This document shows positions 22,234 to 32,501 of a stretch of DNA of 64,000 nt, one piece after another (the first letter of the stretch is position 1; every line of letters begins with the position of its first letter). The stretch spans positions 543,413-607,412 of the forward strand of contig JAIWWG010000010.1 in NCBI GenBank assembly GCA_025435555.1. Direction: 5' to 3'. The stretch is from Chytriomyces cf. hyalinus JEL632. Lineage: Eukaryota > Chytridiomycota > Chytridiomycetes > Chytridiales > Chytriomycetaceae. The notes beneath the pieces were generated by a model. That model saw only the letters and a program-made list of their open reading frames with translations. It did no database searches and was not told where the DNA came from. Position numbers and translations under genes: made by a program.

Positions 22234-23808
22234 TCACTTGGCGCTTCTACAAATATTCACATGCCGTTTCAACGAATCCACACGTCCAAACCCTTGCCCA
22301 CAAATCCCACACGCAAACAGCGCCTCACCAGCCTGGACCGCATGCACACTGCGAATATGTCGATTCATGTCGTGTTTTCGGGTAAATGTTAAATCACATT
22401 GATCGCATTGGAATGTTCTTCCAGACTCCGACTGCTGTTGTTGTTGTTGCGAAGGGTTGCTATAAACAGGGTAACCCTCTTGAGAAGAAGCAATGTACAT
22501 GGGTTCGCTTTGAACGAGGACGTATGGTTGTTGTTGTTGAGGGTAGTGATGTGAGGTGGGTAAAATGATGGGAGGACGCTGTTGTTGTTGTTGTTGTTGC
22601 TGGTGGTGGTGAGAATCATATGGCTGGTGCTGTTGTGGCGGGCGGATAGAATGGTTCTGAGTAGTAGTAGCATAGACGAACGATGGTTGAACGTATTGAG
22701 GCTGCTGTTGAATACGTTGACTGGAAGCAAAGCTGTGAGTGTTGTTGTGTTGCGGGTAGGGTTGAACAGATTGGGCTGATTGAATTGATTGAATGGGATG
22801 ATGAACCACCGATGGAAGGTACTGCGATATTGCGCTAGATGGTATCGACACTGTCCGCACTGGCTGAGGATACTGCTGATGCGAGTGAGAATGAACAGGC
22901 TGTGGATTCGAGTGACCCCTCATGCGAGTGTTTTCAAGGGGTGAAGATGCGCCAATCTGTGGCATTGAACGTCGTTCTAAATGGGTCTGTCCGACGTTGG
23001 AGTACGGTGGGCTTGAAGCGACGATTGTTACGCTGCAGTTGAGCCGTTGTTCGAAGGATGCGAGACGGTCGTTGACGTCGACGCTGCGGCGATGGCCACC
23101 GCTGTAGGGTGAGTATCGAGGGGTGATGATGTTGACGGGCCGTGAGTGTGTGAATGTGTGGCGAGGGATTGTTTGGTTCAATGACTGATGCTGTTGTTGT
23201 TGGGACGGGTGGTGGCTGTGATGGTAGTTGGGTTGGTTCCAATGGGTTGGCCCATCTTCGGGACTGGGCATGTTGTTGCTGCTGCTGCTACTGCCAATGT
23301 GTCTCTGCATGTTTGAGGGTAGAATCGGTGATTCGAGGGGGGATGGAATGCGCCGCGGGTACGAGGCGGTTGCCTTGTCGAGGACATGCCTCTCAGCCGG
23401 CGACAGACCCGATGCCGCCTCGTCCGCCTGTTGCTGTTGCTGTTGCTGGAGTGCATGGTTGTAGTTGTGCACTTCGGACATGGACACTCGTGGACGCATG
23501 TCTTTGTTGGGTGTGTATGTTTTTTTTGTGGGATACTCTTTTGGGATAGGAGGCGCAATTGATTTGTGGGTTGCACAACAGCCCATGAAATTGTTTTTAA
23601 TCATGCAGTCAAGCCCCAGTGGCGCCCGTGTGGCAAATTGCGCCGTTCTTTGTAGAGACTGGTGAGGGATAAAGAGTAAGGAATGATTAGGTAACAGATA
23701 CCGACAGCTCTGTTGCTGCGAGTGCGTGCATATGTTGGAATGTGTTGCAATGTGTCGGGATGAGATGTGCCACCCTTGATAAAAATCAGGCTTTTTTAAT
23801 ACGGGCAC
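22234..23808 (-). CDS. Array zinc-finger protein ZF8 (long, glutamine-rich)
   Basis: An open frame of 524 codons with a very long Gln/His/Ser/Pro-rich N-terminal region, and only the two C-terminal fingers: CDQCDLTFTRKHDMNRHIRSVH and CGICGQGFGRVDSLKRHVNIC (C2HC). The true start may be one of several inner Met codons (for example before GCCATHKS or RPRVSMSEV). The GxGGI motif is absent or too diverged to claim (a RAPLGLD stretch near residue 65 is the only hint). Its fingers are closest to those of ZF5 and ZF7. The polyglutamine tracts suggest a transactivation region. Confidence 0.75.
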   Translation of the reverse strand: MPVLKKPDFYQGWHISSRHIATHSNICTHSQQQSCRYLLPNHSLLFIPHQSLQRTAQFATRAPLGLDCMIKNNFMGCCATHKSIAPPIPKEYPTKKTYTPNKDMRPRVSMSEVHNYNHALQQQQQQQADEAASGLSPAERHVLDKATASYPRRIPSPLESPILPSNMQRHIGSSSSSNNMPSPEDGPTHWNQPNYHHSHHPSQQQQHQSLNQTIPRHTFTHSRPVNIITPRYSPYSGGHRRSVDVNDRLASFEQRLNCSVTIVASSPPYSNVGQTHLERRSMPQIGASSPLENTRMRGHSNPQPVHSHSHQQYPQPVRTVSIPSSAISQYLPSVVHHPIQSIQSAQSVQPYPQHNNTHSFASSQRIQQQPQYVQPSFVYATTTQNHSIRPPQQHQPYDSHHHQQQQQQQQRPPIILPTSHHYPQQQQPYVLVQSEPMYIASSQEGYPVYSNPSQQQQQQSESGRTFQCDQCDLTFTRKHDMNRHIRSVHAVQAGEALFACGICGQGFGRVDSLKRHVNICRSAK

Positions 23809-24206
23809 CCTCTTTACTTTTTCAAACAGTGAGAGTGGTTATTTTATATATTTATCTATTTTTTACTTTTACTTTACTTGTATACTTGTGCTGTATAGCT
23901 CAAGGTCTCTGATGCCCTCTCTTACATCGACCCTCTCTCACGCATGACCCTTCCCCTTTTCCTGACTGGTCTCGCTGACTGAACAAAAACAGTGTCTGTA
24001 CCACGTGCAAGCGCACAATTTTTTATTGGTTTCAAATGCTAAATATTAAATATAGTATTTACAGGGCAAATAAATAAATATCAGAGCTGCACTTTGTTGT
24101 TGCATTTTAGAGTACGCTGTCTGCACTTATTTTTATGTAACAAACAGCTTATTCGAACATCCACTGGTATACAAACATCTCCATCTAACCCTTATTGTGT
24201 CAATGC
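23809..24206. other. Intergenic region ZF8-ZF9
   Basis: AT-rich, with no supported gene. It contains the probable ZF8 promoter and the 3' flank of ZF9. Confidence 0.3.
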
Positions 24207-25768
24207 CTACTCTTCATCCTCATCCTCCTCCTCCTCTTGATCACTCACCCCACCAGCAGCAACAACCCTCCTCCCAGCCTTCAACCTCCCCAAACTCGAC
24301 TGCAAAAACCCCGGATCCAACGACACGAGGGGCAACTGCCTATCATGAATCATGTACAAACATTTCGACAACTTTGAATCATCCCCATTCGGCTTCAAAT
24401 GCCGCTTCAACGCGTCACTCCTTAAAAACGATCGATTACACGCTGGACACGCGTGTTGTTTTCCACCCGCGTTGTGGATCAACGTGTGTCGTTTTAAATC
24501 ATGGTGCCGCGAGAAGGAGAGACTGCATTGTGTGCATGTGAACGGGCGTTCTCCAGTGTGTTGGCGGTAATGGCTGCGTAGGTTGTAGGGGCGTGTGAAT
24601 TGGCGGTGGCAGCCTTCCCAGGGGCAGATGAATAGCGATTTGCCGGTATCGGTTCGGATGGCTGTGATGGGGATGTTGTGGACGGATTTTGAAGAGTCAA
24701 TGAGTGGGGTGGAGTTGTTTTTGTTGGTATTATTGTTGATCTTGTTGGTGTTGTTGGTGTTGTTGGTGTTGTTGGTGTTGTTGGTGTTGTTGGTGTTGTT
24801 GGTGTTGTGGGTATGGTCATCTTGAGTAGTGCATTCTTGTTTGCTTCCTTCAATGATGCTGTAATGTCCGTACTGGAAATCTTGATCATTCGAATGATGC
24901 TGTTGATTCGCGTCAAACGAGTATCCTTGCGACAGATCTGACAGTCGATGTGCAGTCATTGCTTCCAGCGACTCGACAGATGTCATTAAAGTTGGCATCA
25001 TGGGTGACAGCGGAACAGAAGCATGTTGAAGGTGTTGAACATTGGATATCATGGGCGACGCAATCATTCGATACGACTGCTGCTGCTGCTGCTGCGGATG
25101 GTTGAAATTCGGAGTACCAAACACTGAAGTCACAGCTTCAGACAAGACAGCAACAGCAGCAGAAGAAACAGGCGCAACAACAGGCGTCGACGGCGTAAAC
25201 TGCGACGCAGTAGCAAACGGTGCAAATTCAATCGGTTTATCAAACGAGTTTCGGATTTGAGGAGTTGCAGGCGGTCGAGGTGAGGAAGCGGCGAGAATGA
25301 CTTGGATTGCGTGGCGGCTTGCACTGCGGAACTGTTCAAACTCGATGCTGTTGTTGGCGTGGAGCGGTGATGCTGGGAACGGTGAGTGTGGATGGAAAGA
25401 TGATGTTGCTTGTTGGAAGGATGTTGAGACTGCCAGTGGGCCTCGGTTGTTGTTGTTTGCAATGTTTGGTGAGGATAGGATTGATGACAGGTTTGAAGAA
25501 AGCAGGTTTGGGTCAAAAGAGCGGAACTGCGGCGGCGGAGCATTTGCGGTCTCGTCTGTGAGCTGGTTAAAGAACTCAATGTCGAGGTCGAGGTCTGCGT
25601 TGGCTGCATTCACTCCGCTGTCAAAGGCGGATGAGTAAAGCTGGTCATTGGACTGCATGGACAAGGGAGGGGATGGACGTTCTGCCAGCAGAGCCCAGTG
25701 TTAGAACAAGAGCTAAGTTACGGGGAGCCAGGAAGGGACTCACTGGTATTGGGAGGGTTCCAGCTCAT
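24207..25768 (-). CDS. Crz1-like three-finger transcription factor (ZF9)
   Basis: Two exons: a 25-nt first exon 25744-25768 (MSWNPPNT) spliced in phase to 24207-25681. The long N-terminus is Ser/Pro/Gln/Asn-rich, with an Asn-Thr repeat coded by (GTTGTTGGT)-like units. Finger 1 is CPWEGCHRQFTRPYNLRSHYRQH, finger 2 CTQCSLSFSRHHDLKRHTLIH, and finger 3 begins CPACNRSFLRSDALKRHLK, then lacks a close second His. The RPYNLRSH..H / R.HDLKRH / SDALKRH series is that of calcineurin-responsive Crz1-type factors. There is no GxGGI motif, and finger 1 is not split. The tail is acidic (QEEEEDEDEE). It may be the least diverged relative of the array founder. A role in stress/Ca2+ response is inference; no clear PxIxIT site was identified. 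Confidence 0.8.
24725..24810. repeat. Trinucleotide-based repeat coding Asn-Thr-Asn in ZF9
   Basis: Repeated GTTGTTGGT-type units on the plus strand code a run of NTN triplets in ZF9. Likely length-variable. Confidence 0.85.
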
Positions 25769-26147
25769 TCGGGATAGTGGGGGTTGTCTGTCTGTCGTGG
25801 CTGGCTGCTTGGCTTCTATATAAAGGGTTCCAGTATTTGGGGCTGGCTGGTTGTTCTGGGCAAAAATAAAAAATATTGGCGGTGACAACAGCAGCGGCAT
25901 TTTTGCAAGACATGAAAATTTTATCCTCGGCATAATCCCGACGACCGACTGACTTGGACTTGAGGGTTCATGAGTTGGATGCGAAGAGACTGTTGAGAGC
26001 ACGTGTGTCAGAGCGTGAGTCTGTGTGTGCGTGTGGGGGCCAGTCCAAATGTGGGGGAGGGATGTGGCGTCTGCGGCAATAAATGAGTTTGATTAAATAC
26101 TCGCATTTGTCATTTGGGTTCAATAGCAACAAACAAACACCCCCCAT

Positions 26148-26189
<42 letters not shown>

Positions 26190-26431
26190 TCTCTGGACAT
26201 CAAAAGAGACGCGTCTCAAGTTCTAAATGCCCAGTCACTCACTCACTACTCCGCAAATTTCACTTTTTTGTTATTGTGGCTGGTCAAGGTTGAAATGCAC
26301 ACGCACATGTTCAGCAAAACCATCTCGCAGCCTGGGCATTGTCACCACTTTCCCTTAAACTGAAGGCGACAATTCTTATTTGTCATCTATTATTCATCTA
26401 TTATTCAGATTACTTTTATTTTTATTTTACT
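25769..26431. other. Intergenic region upstream of ZF9, with (CA)n
   Basis: Presumed ZF9 promoter and 3' flank of ZF10. A (CA)n array of about 20 units lies at 26149-26187. The minus-strand frame 25968-26219 is created by this repeat and is not a gene. Confidence 0.45.
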
Positions 26432-27410
26432 TTATAACCGATGCGACACTTTAAGATGCCGAAGCAAAGAATCCCGTCTCGAAAACGATAAACTACATTC
26501 CACGCATTGAAACTGCCGCGCCGCTTTCGCAAGTGTATTATGCACAGAGTTTCCGTGTCGCTGCAAATCTCGTTGCCGTACAAAACTGGCTGAACATACA
26601 CTGCACACATGTTGCGGTGTTGAAGAATGTGTCAAGTAATGGGCCCTCAAATTGCGCATTTCAACGTATTCTGGTGTTTTTTTTTGTATGTAAGGGTTGT
26701 CAGCGACCGCCCTTTCACTTTGTAAAAACTATAAGCATACCTTTTACGCAACCGTCCCATGGACATTTAAAAGCTTTACGCCGTTGATGGTGCTGGTGAA
26801 TATGCTGGTTGTTAAGAAATGCAGGTGTTGTTGGTGGAGAAGATGACGTGGATTTTAGGGTTGGCGAGGGTGTGATATCGAATGTTGGTGTGACTGATTC
26901 TGAGTCGCCCGATAGAAGATCGATGCCGCCAGCACCACAGAATGAAGCTGGTGGTGCAGGTGTAGATGCAGCTGTGGGTATATATTGGACTGGGTGTGGT
27001 AGGGTGGCTTGAGGATGGGATATGGCGTCACTGCGGTTGTGCGCCAGGGCGTCAGTGTAGCTTTGAAAGTTGGTGAATGCAAGTGGGATGTCGTTGCTTG
27101 GGTTCTGTGTGCAGCACATTCGTTGTTGCAAGTGTCGATTGGATGGGATGCTGGTAAAAGTCTTTTTTTTCTTTTTTCCGTCTAAAGTAAACATGCCACT
27201 CTTCATAAAAAATGCAGCGTCACGTGACAGCACCCGAGATTGACCGCATCCAAAATTTTGTGACATATCCCAGCCAGCCAACCAAGCAGGCACCCTTTCC
27301 TGCTGCTTGCATGTCGTGTCTGTGCCTGCACCTATCATCTGGGGTACAGTTTCAGTGTCAGTCGATGGAGATGAAGATGGCCATGCCCATGTTTCTAATA
27401 AGCGCGCCAC
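26432..27410 (-). CDS. Array zinc-finger protein ZF10
   Basis: Two exons in phase, 26741-27410 and 26432-26670. The start is uncertain: several Met codons lie in the first 100 residues, and the most upstream gives an odd Lys-rich stretch. The motif is FCGAGGIDLLSGDSES. Finger 1 is CPWDGC-VK/EYVEMRNLRAHYLTH, split by the family intron. Finger 2 is CSVCSASFVRQRDLQRHGNSVH. The last finger is CVECSLSFSRRDSLLRHLKVSH, a plain C2H2 finger unlike the C2HC type of most paralogs. Finger 2 has RQRDLQ in place of RKHDL, as in the ZF11/13/14 subgroup. Confidence 0.78.
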
Positions 27411-27480
27411 CCATCAATCAATCAATCAACAACAGGGTTCAAATCCCATTTGTAATTATTCATTAGTCATATTTCTCTTT

Positions 27481-28394
27481 TTATACTCCAAATCCCTCCT
27501 CCTTTACATCGCAAATCTTCAAATGCCTTTGCAAACTGTCTTTACGCGCAAAATATCCACCACACCCATCACACATGAACTCTTGCTTCCTAGCAGACAA
27601 GTTGTGCACGGACCGCGCATGTCGCTGCATGTCACGTAACCGCACAAAATCCATCTCGCATAGCGTGCATTTATGCGGACGGATGTTGGAGTGTAAAAAG
27701 TAGTGTGATTTGAGGTTGAAGAGTTCAGAGAATGCTGGCAAAAAATAAAAGAGAGAGTGTCACTTTCTATGTTTCCTTTTTTTATCCGAAGCAATTTTTT
27801 CTCACATTTGTTGCAGCCGGGCCATGGACAGACGTGTCGACCCAACTTGAAAGTATCATTCGCTTTTGTTTTTGATACTCGAGTTGTTGTCGATACCCTC
27901 GGGTATTCCGATCCTTCCCAAATAGACATGACCGGTGACGTGCTGCATGAAGTGTTTCCAGAATTTAAGGAAGGCGGCGCAAGAATCGGTGGTCCACGCA
28001 CCACAGCAGGGGTATCATCAACAAACACGGACGATGACACTGGGTGTGGAAGTCGATGCTGATGAAAGACGGGCGGTTCCGACATCGACTGTGGATATAG
28101 AGGGGGAGCTGGAGGTTGGGATGGGAGGTTTGAGCTTGGCAGGATGGTCACCGGGTTCGAGTAAGGATGGAATGCGTGTCTTCCTGCTTGAAGGGCGACT
28201 TGGATGTGGGGGAGAGATGGAGGTGATTGTACATCTGCTGGCGGGTATTGTGGTTCTGGGTATGTTTGATGGGAGTGGTGGTGGTGGGAGTACTGTGCGT
28301 GATAAGTGTGGTGGGTGTGGTTGTGGTATGGCTGGTAGTGCTGCTGGTGCTGTTGTTGGTACGGGTGGTCCCTGACAAGTCGCTGCTGCTGCAT
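27481..28394 (-). CDS. Array zinc-finger protein ZF11
   Basis: Two exons in phase, 27806-28394 and 27481-27734. The N-terminus is His/Gln/Pro-rich. The GxGGI motif is not recognisable (a GPPILAPP stretch stands in the usual region). Finger 1 is CPWPGC-NK/SFSELFNLKSHYFLH, finger 2 CTLCEMDFVRLRDMQRHARSVH, and the last finger CDGCGGYFARKDSLQRHLKIC (C2HC). It forms a subgroup with ZF13 and ZF14, sharing SFSE..N(L/V)K(S/A)HYFLH and RLRD(M/L). Confidence 0.78.
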
Positions 28395-28768
28395 GTTGTT
28401 TGGGTTTGGTTGGTATGTTTTGTTCAGTAATCAGGAACAACGGGTGGCGGAATACGGGGGTGATGATGACGATGGCCGCTGCAGAAATTGAAAAACAATT
28501 TCAAAGGTTGATTGATTGATTGTCCAATCAAAACCCGCCAAGGATAAAACGCCCAACTCCCGTTGCGGTAATTCGTTCCTGTGCTCATAAACGGCGAAAG
28601 TTAGGTCCTACGAACTGGTTGGGTCTTTGTAGTGCTTTCCGTCTTGCTCCGTGTATAGTACCGTTTCTGTTGCTGCATCCCGCATTAGGGGGTGTTTAAA
28701 ACTTGCACATGACCGCTCACTAATCAATTCATTAATCCAACAGAAACAAGGTCAGCAGGCATCCCCAT
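28395..28768. other. Intergenic region ZF11-ZF12
   Basis: No gene seen. It contains short (TTGA)n near 28509-28522. Probable ZF11 promoter. Confidence 0.3.
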
Positions 28769-29335
28769 CTATCCAACAAAATCTATCCTATCCTGCCACC
28801 ACCCCCATGAACACCCCTCCAAATGCCGCTTCAACGACTTGCGCATCACCCTCCCCACAAAACTTTACAAAGTAAAACTGCGCCCGAGTTCCATGTACAG
28901 ATTTCTTGTGAGATTCAAGTTGTTTTAGTTTAAGAAACTGAGCATTGCATTTATTGCATGTGTGTGGGTGGATCCGTTGGTGGGTTGTGCGAGTAGTAGT
29001 GATGACGCTCTGTGATTGGCAAATCCATGAATTGCTGCTTGCCGCTCGTGGCTTCCCACTTTTGCTGCGGCCGCTAATTTCGTGGTTGATCCTTGTTGTG
29101 CTCGTGGTTGTGGTTGTTGCGACTGCATACTCGGTTGCACAATGTCAGTTGGAACTGGGATCCTCGCGACAATCTCGACGGGACTTGCTAATATATTCAC
29201 ATTCCCTGGACCCTTGGGTGGAGCATTAGGGACTCTGGATTGTCGCAAGTTGGGTATGGTGATGCGCTTGAGTTGCGGAGTGCCCGGCATGACTGGGTAC
29301 GGCACGGCAAAGAGATGCTGGTTGTCGCGGTGCAT
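28769..29335 (-). pseudogene. Array zinc-finger ZF12, frameshifted
   Basis: The N-terminal frame has the motif PKGPGNVNILASPVE but closes without fingers. In a second frame lies an intact finger 2, CNKCNAQFLKLKQLESHKKSVH, preceded only by the tail of finger 1 (THQRIH). The last finger is split again: its C-terminal half, RKSLKRHLEGC, is in a third frame, preceded there by an in-frame TAA. At least two frame changes without plausible introns mark a pseudogene. Confidence 0.68.
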
Positions 29336-29537
29336 TTTTTTTTTTTTTTGGGGGGCATGAGTTTCAGTTGGGAAATGGGATTGCGTTCATATCTTTTTCC
29401 ATTGTTTTGCGCCACTGTTAAAAAACGGCGGTTATACTTTTTGGAGATTAATTCAATGATGGCCGCTCGTGCTTTAAATTAAACGCCTTTTATTTATTTT
29501 ATTTTCAGTGCACCCACCCTCCATTCCCATTTTTAAT

Positions 29538-30224
29538 TCAAGCAAGCGCAACAACAACAACAACACACGTCTTTCGATGCCTTCGCAACGAATCTTTCCT
29601 TCCAAACTCCATCCCACAATCCACACATGAAAACTCTTTTCTCAACCCAGAAGAATGTAAACTATTCTCATGCCGCTTCATATCTCGTAACCGGACAAAC
29701 GCTGCCGGACAAAACGAGCAACGAAACGGGCGTAACTGCGAGTGCAAGAAGTAGTGGCTTTTGAGGTTGTATGCTTCAGAGAAACTTTTGCCGCAGCCTT
29801 CCCAGGGGCATGTGTGTCGTTTTATGGGGTCCACGGCGGCGGGTTGTGGTGTTGTGTGTGGAGATGTGGAAGTGTAGTCGATGAATGCGGGTTCAAGGGG
29901 GGATGAGGATGGTTTGAGAGAGGGAGGGGATAGGTGGGGCAACGACTGTGCTGGCGAGGGTGGTCGCATGGATGAGAAATGACTCGGTCCGTGCGCGGGA
30001 GACGATCGGATAGTCATTGGAGAGTATGTAGGGTATGGTTGGAAGCTTGTGGCCGTGTATGTGGTGGAGTGGATGCATGTCCGGTGTATCCGGATGGTCT
30101 TGGCAGTTTCCGGGCACAGGAGGTCAACACCGCCTGGTCCTTTGAAGATAGGCGTTGTTGCGTGCTGCTCGTTGGCGGGATACGGGCACTGTGGCAGGTA
30201 TTGCATCTGGGTTGATGGGTACAT
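29538..30224 (-). CDS. Array zinc-finger protein ZF13 (intronless)
   Basis: One frame of 228 codons. The motif FKGPGGVDLLCPE lies near residue 27. Finger 1 is complete within the exon (CPWEGCGKSFSEAYNLKSHYFLH), with sequence running straight across the site where paralogs have an intron. Finger 2 is CSFCPAAFVRLRDMKRHENSLH; the last finger is CVDCGMEFGRKDSLRRHRKTC (C2HC), followed by a Val-rich end. Sister of ZF11 and ZF14. Precise intron loss suggests an RNA-mediated or gene-conversion event. Confidence 0.85.
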   Translation of the reverse strand: MYPSTQMQYLPQCPYPANEQHATTPIFKGPGGVDLLCPETAKTIRIHRTCIHSTTYTATSFQPYPTYSPMTIRSSPAHGPSHFSSMRPPSPAQSLPHLSPPSLKPSSSPLEPAFIDYTSTSPHTTPQPAAVDPIKRHTCPWEGCGKSFSEAYNLKSHYFLHSQLRPFRCSFCPAAFVRLRDMKRHENSLHSSGLRKEFSCVDCGMEFGRKDSLRRHRKTCVVVVVALA

Positions 30225-30481
30225 GCAGAGGTCGAGAGGGTCGGTGTAGCTGCTCAGGGTCTGAGTTGGTCGCCTTTACGAAATGGTTTCCTTTATCGTT
30301 CACAAAATTAAACGATTCAAAATTTTCCAGAGTGAGCAAGCGGCAAACCAACCAACCACATTGAGCCACAAGGGAGATGGGATGCGCCACCCTCTTTTAA
30401 TCTCATTGCATCAATTTCTAATGCCTTATTTTTATTGCAATTATTTATATCAAATCAGCCAGATCAATGCGTAAGATGGCG

Positions 30482-31263
30482 CTACCGACTCGACAGTGGA
30501 GAAGCGCCGATGCAGCAGTTGCGGATATGTCGCTGCAGAGAGTCGCGTCGTGCAAACTCACCACCACAGTCTGAACAGATGAAATCCTTCTTGCTGCCAT
30601 GCACGCTGCGTTCATGTCGCTGCAGATCCCTTAAACGGGCAAAGTCCGCTGTGCAGGAACTGCAGTGGTATGGTCGGATGTTTTGGTGTAGAAAGTAGTG
30701 TGCTTTGACATTGTAGGATTCGCTGAATTCTGATAATTTAAGAGTATGTCAGCACGTGTTTTCATTTTGTTTTTTACGAGTTCCATTTTCTTTTTTTTTG
30801 ATTGATTGCACGCACCTTTTATGCACCCTGGGAACGGGCATGCGTACACTGTTTGTCCGCTGCGGTTCCGGGTCTGCTTTAAATGCAGTGTCGGGGAGAC
30901 TTCCCGATGCTGCCGCTGACTTATTTTTGATTCTGTTCCATCATCCGACGATGAGACTGTCGATGTTGCACGAATGTTGCTTTGTGCGACCACCCGTTGC
31001 TGTGAAGGAAGCACTCCCAGGAACGGAAGAAGCGTTTGCATCTCGACTGGTGGGACTGGTGTGAAGCTGTGAGAGATGCTGGGCAGGGGTGTCATGGAGT
31101 GGTGGAAGCCAGAGTCAAAGTCGTTGCTGTTGAGTAGATCGATGCCAGCAATGCGGTATGCTGCTGGTTGGTCTTGATGCTGCTGCTGTTGGTCTTGATG
31201 CTGCTGGTTTGCGTGGGTAGCGTGGGTAGCAGCGGCGGTGTCAAAGTAGGCAGAGGGGGCCAT
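30482..31263 (-). CDS. Array zinc-finger protein ZF14
   Basis: Two exons in phase, 30816-31263 and 30482-30729. The N-terminus is rich in Gln, His and Ala. The motif is shortened to YRIAGIDLLNSNDFD. Finger 1 is CPFPGC-IK/EFSESYNVKAHYFLH, finger 2 CSSCTADFARLRDLQRHERSVH, and the last finger CSDCGGEFARRDSLQRHIRNC (C2HC). It ends at TAG 30482-30484. Subgroup with ZF11 and ZF13. Confidence 0.8.
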
Positions 31264-31505
31264 GGTTGTTTGCAGTTGATGATTCTTATTTTTTTGATGT
31301 GTGGCTGAATGAAATCCTTGCCTCGAAAAAAAGAGATGGGCGTTGTGGTGGCCATGGCAAAGGCGCACATAATCAAATTTTATTTTCACTGAAAAACAAG
31401 GGTTTTTTGTCTTGTCTTCACCCGAATAAAATGACGCCACAACGGAATGCTAATTAAAGTCATATGGTGTTATCCCGGAATGTTAAGTCACATGGTCATC
31501 CCGGT

Positions 31506-32082
31506 TCAACTAAGACACCCCTTCTGATGTCTGCGCACTGCATCCAATCGCGAGTATTCCTTCCCGCATTCAGTGCATGCAACACTTGATTCCCCATCCT
31601 GTGATGGGTGCACGCTCCGCTTGTGCCCTAAAAGATCGTGTTTTCGAATGAAGCGCTGGTTTGCAATCATTGCAAGGGTATTTGTGTGTTCATTTAGATA
31701 TGATTTGAGCGTTGATGGGCGGGTGAAGGCTGTGTATTTTCAGTCTCCAACTCTGACTTGCTGTTGTTGCCTTTTCGATTGTGTGCAGGTTAGTTCAACG
31801 AGAGCAAGATGTGTGGGTATAGATAGACATTACACTGGCACGTGCAATAGAAGGCTTCAGAGACCGAGAGCAGCATCGAGAGACCGAGCACAGGATCCAG
31901 CGTCACCGGTATCATTCGAGTCCAATTGCATCTCTTGCTTTGAGGGGTGATCAGGGCTTTCCAACAGATTTATCCCGCAGGGGCCCTTCATGGACAGAGG
32001 TGGGGTCTTTGTCAAGATTGGGTTGTGTAAGTGCTGCGCCTTCAGCGGGTATTGACGGGCCTTGCTGGTATGAGTAGTTCAT
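31506..32082 (-). pseudogene. Array zinc-finger ZF15, frameshifted
   Basis: From ATG 32080-32082 the frame runs to a stop, while the motif KGPCGINLLESPD is in a neighbouring frame. Further on, an open frame reads the end of finger 1, then RKHDLLGHKRSVH and a complete C2HC finger CTECGKEYSRLDAVRRHQKGC to TGA 31506-31508. The CxxC of finger 2 (CNDC) is in a different frame from its His pair, although the surrounding frame stays open. So one shift breaks the N-terminus and two others flank the finger-2 knuckle. Confidence 0.68.
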
Positions 32083-32501
32083 GGAAGGGGCGCTGTCCAA
32101 AGTGGTGGCTTGTCAATTAAAAAAATGCGGAAATGCCAAGTGGTGTGAGAAAGAGGGAGGATCTTATGGGGTGCTTTGACTTGGTACTTGTTCTGAGGGC
32201 TCTTTAAGAACCCGCCCTTTGTCTCTTCTGAAGTTTATCCCGTGAAATGAAGCTGGTGCTCAAGTGTACAACGAAGCCGGTGTTCCGATCGATAGTTTGT
32301 ACCGGAGAAAAAAAATCGAAAAAAATTTAATGAAGCACCTTCGGCGACAGACAAGTGTAAAATAGAAACAAAATGGGGTTTATTATTAATACTACATATA
32401 ATGATTCGAAGCATTTTCATGAGGTGGGAGAAGAAATAGGAGAACGTAATAAGAAAAAGAAAGTAAGAGGACAAGTAAGTACGAAAAAGGGAGACAAGTT
32501 A
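32083..32501. other. Intergenic region ZF15-ZF16
   Basis: No supported gene. It includes the presumed promoter of the ZF15 relic and the 3' flank of ZF16. Confidence 0.3.

Noticed and set aside
22234-22385. Plus-strand ORF reading into the ZF8 fingers
   Set aside because: The minus strand codes two complete zinc fingers here; the plus frame has no recognisable feature.
23154-23549. Plus-strand ORFs opposite ZF8
   Set aside because: Shadows of the CAG-rich coding strand. They show Cys/Gly runs from reversed Gln codons and no domain.
25968-26219. ORF with a (CV)n repeat
   Set aside because: It is a translation of the (CA)n microsatellite, not a gene.
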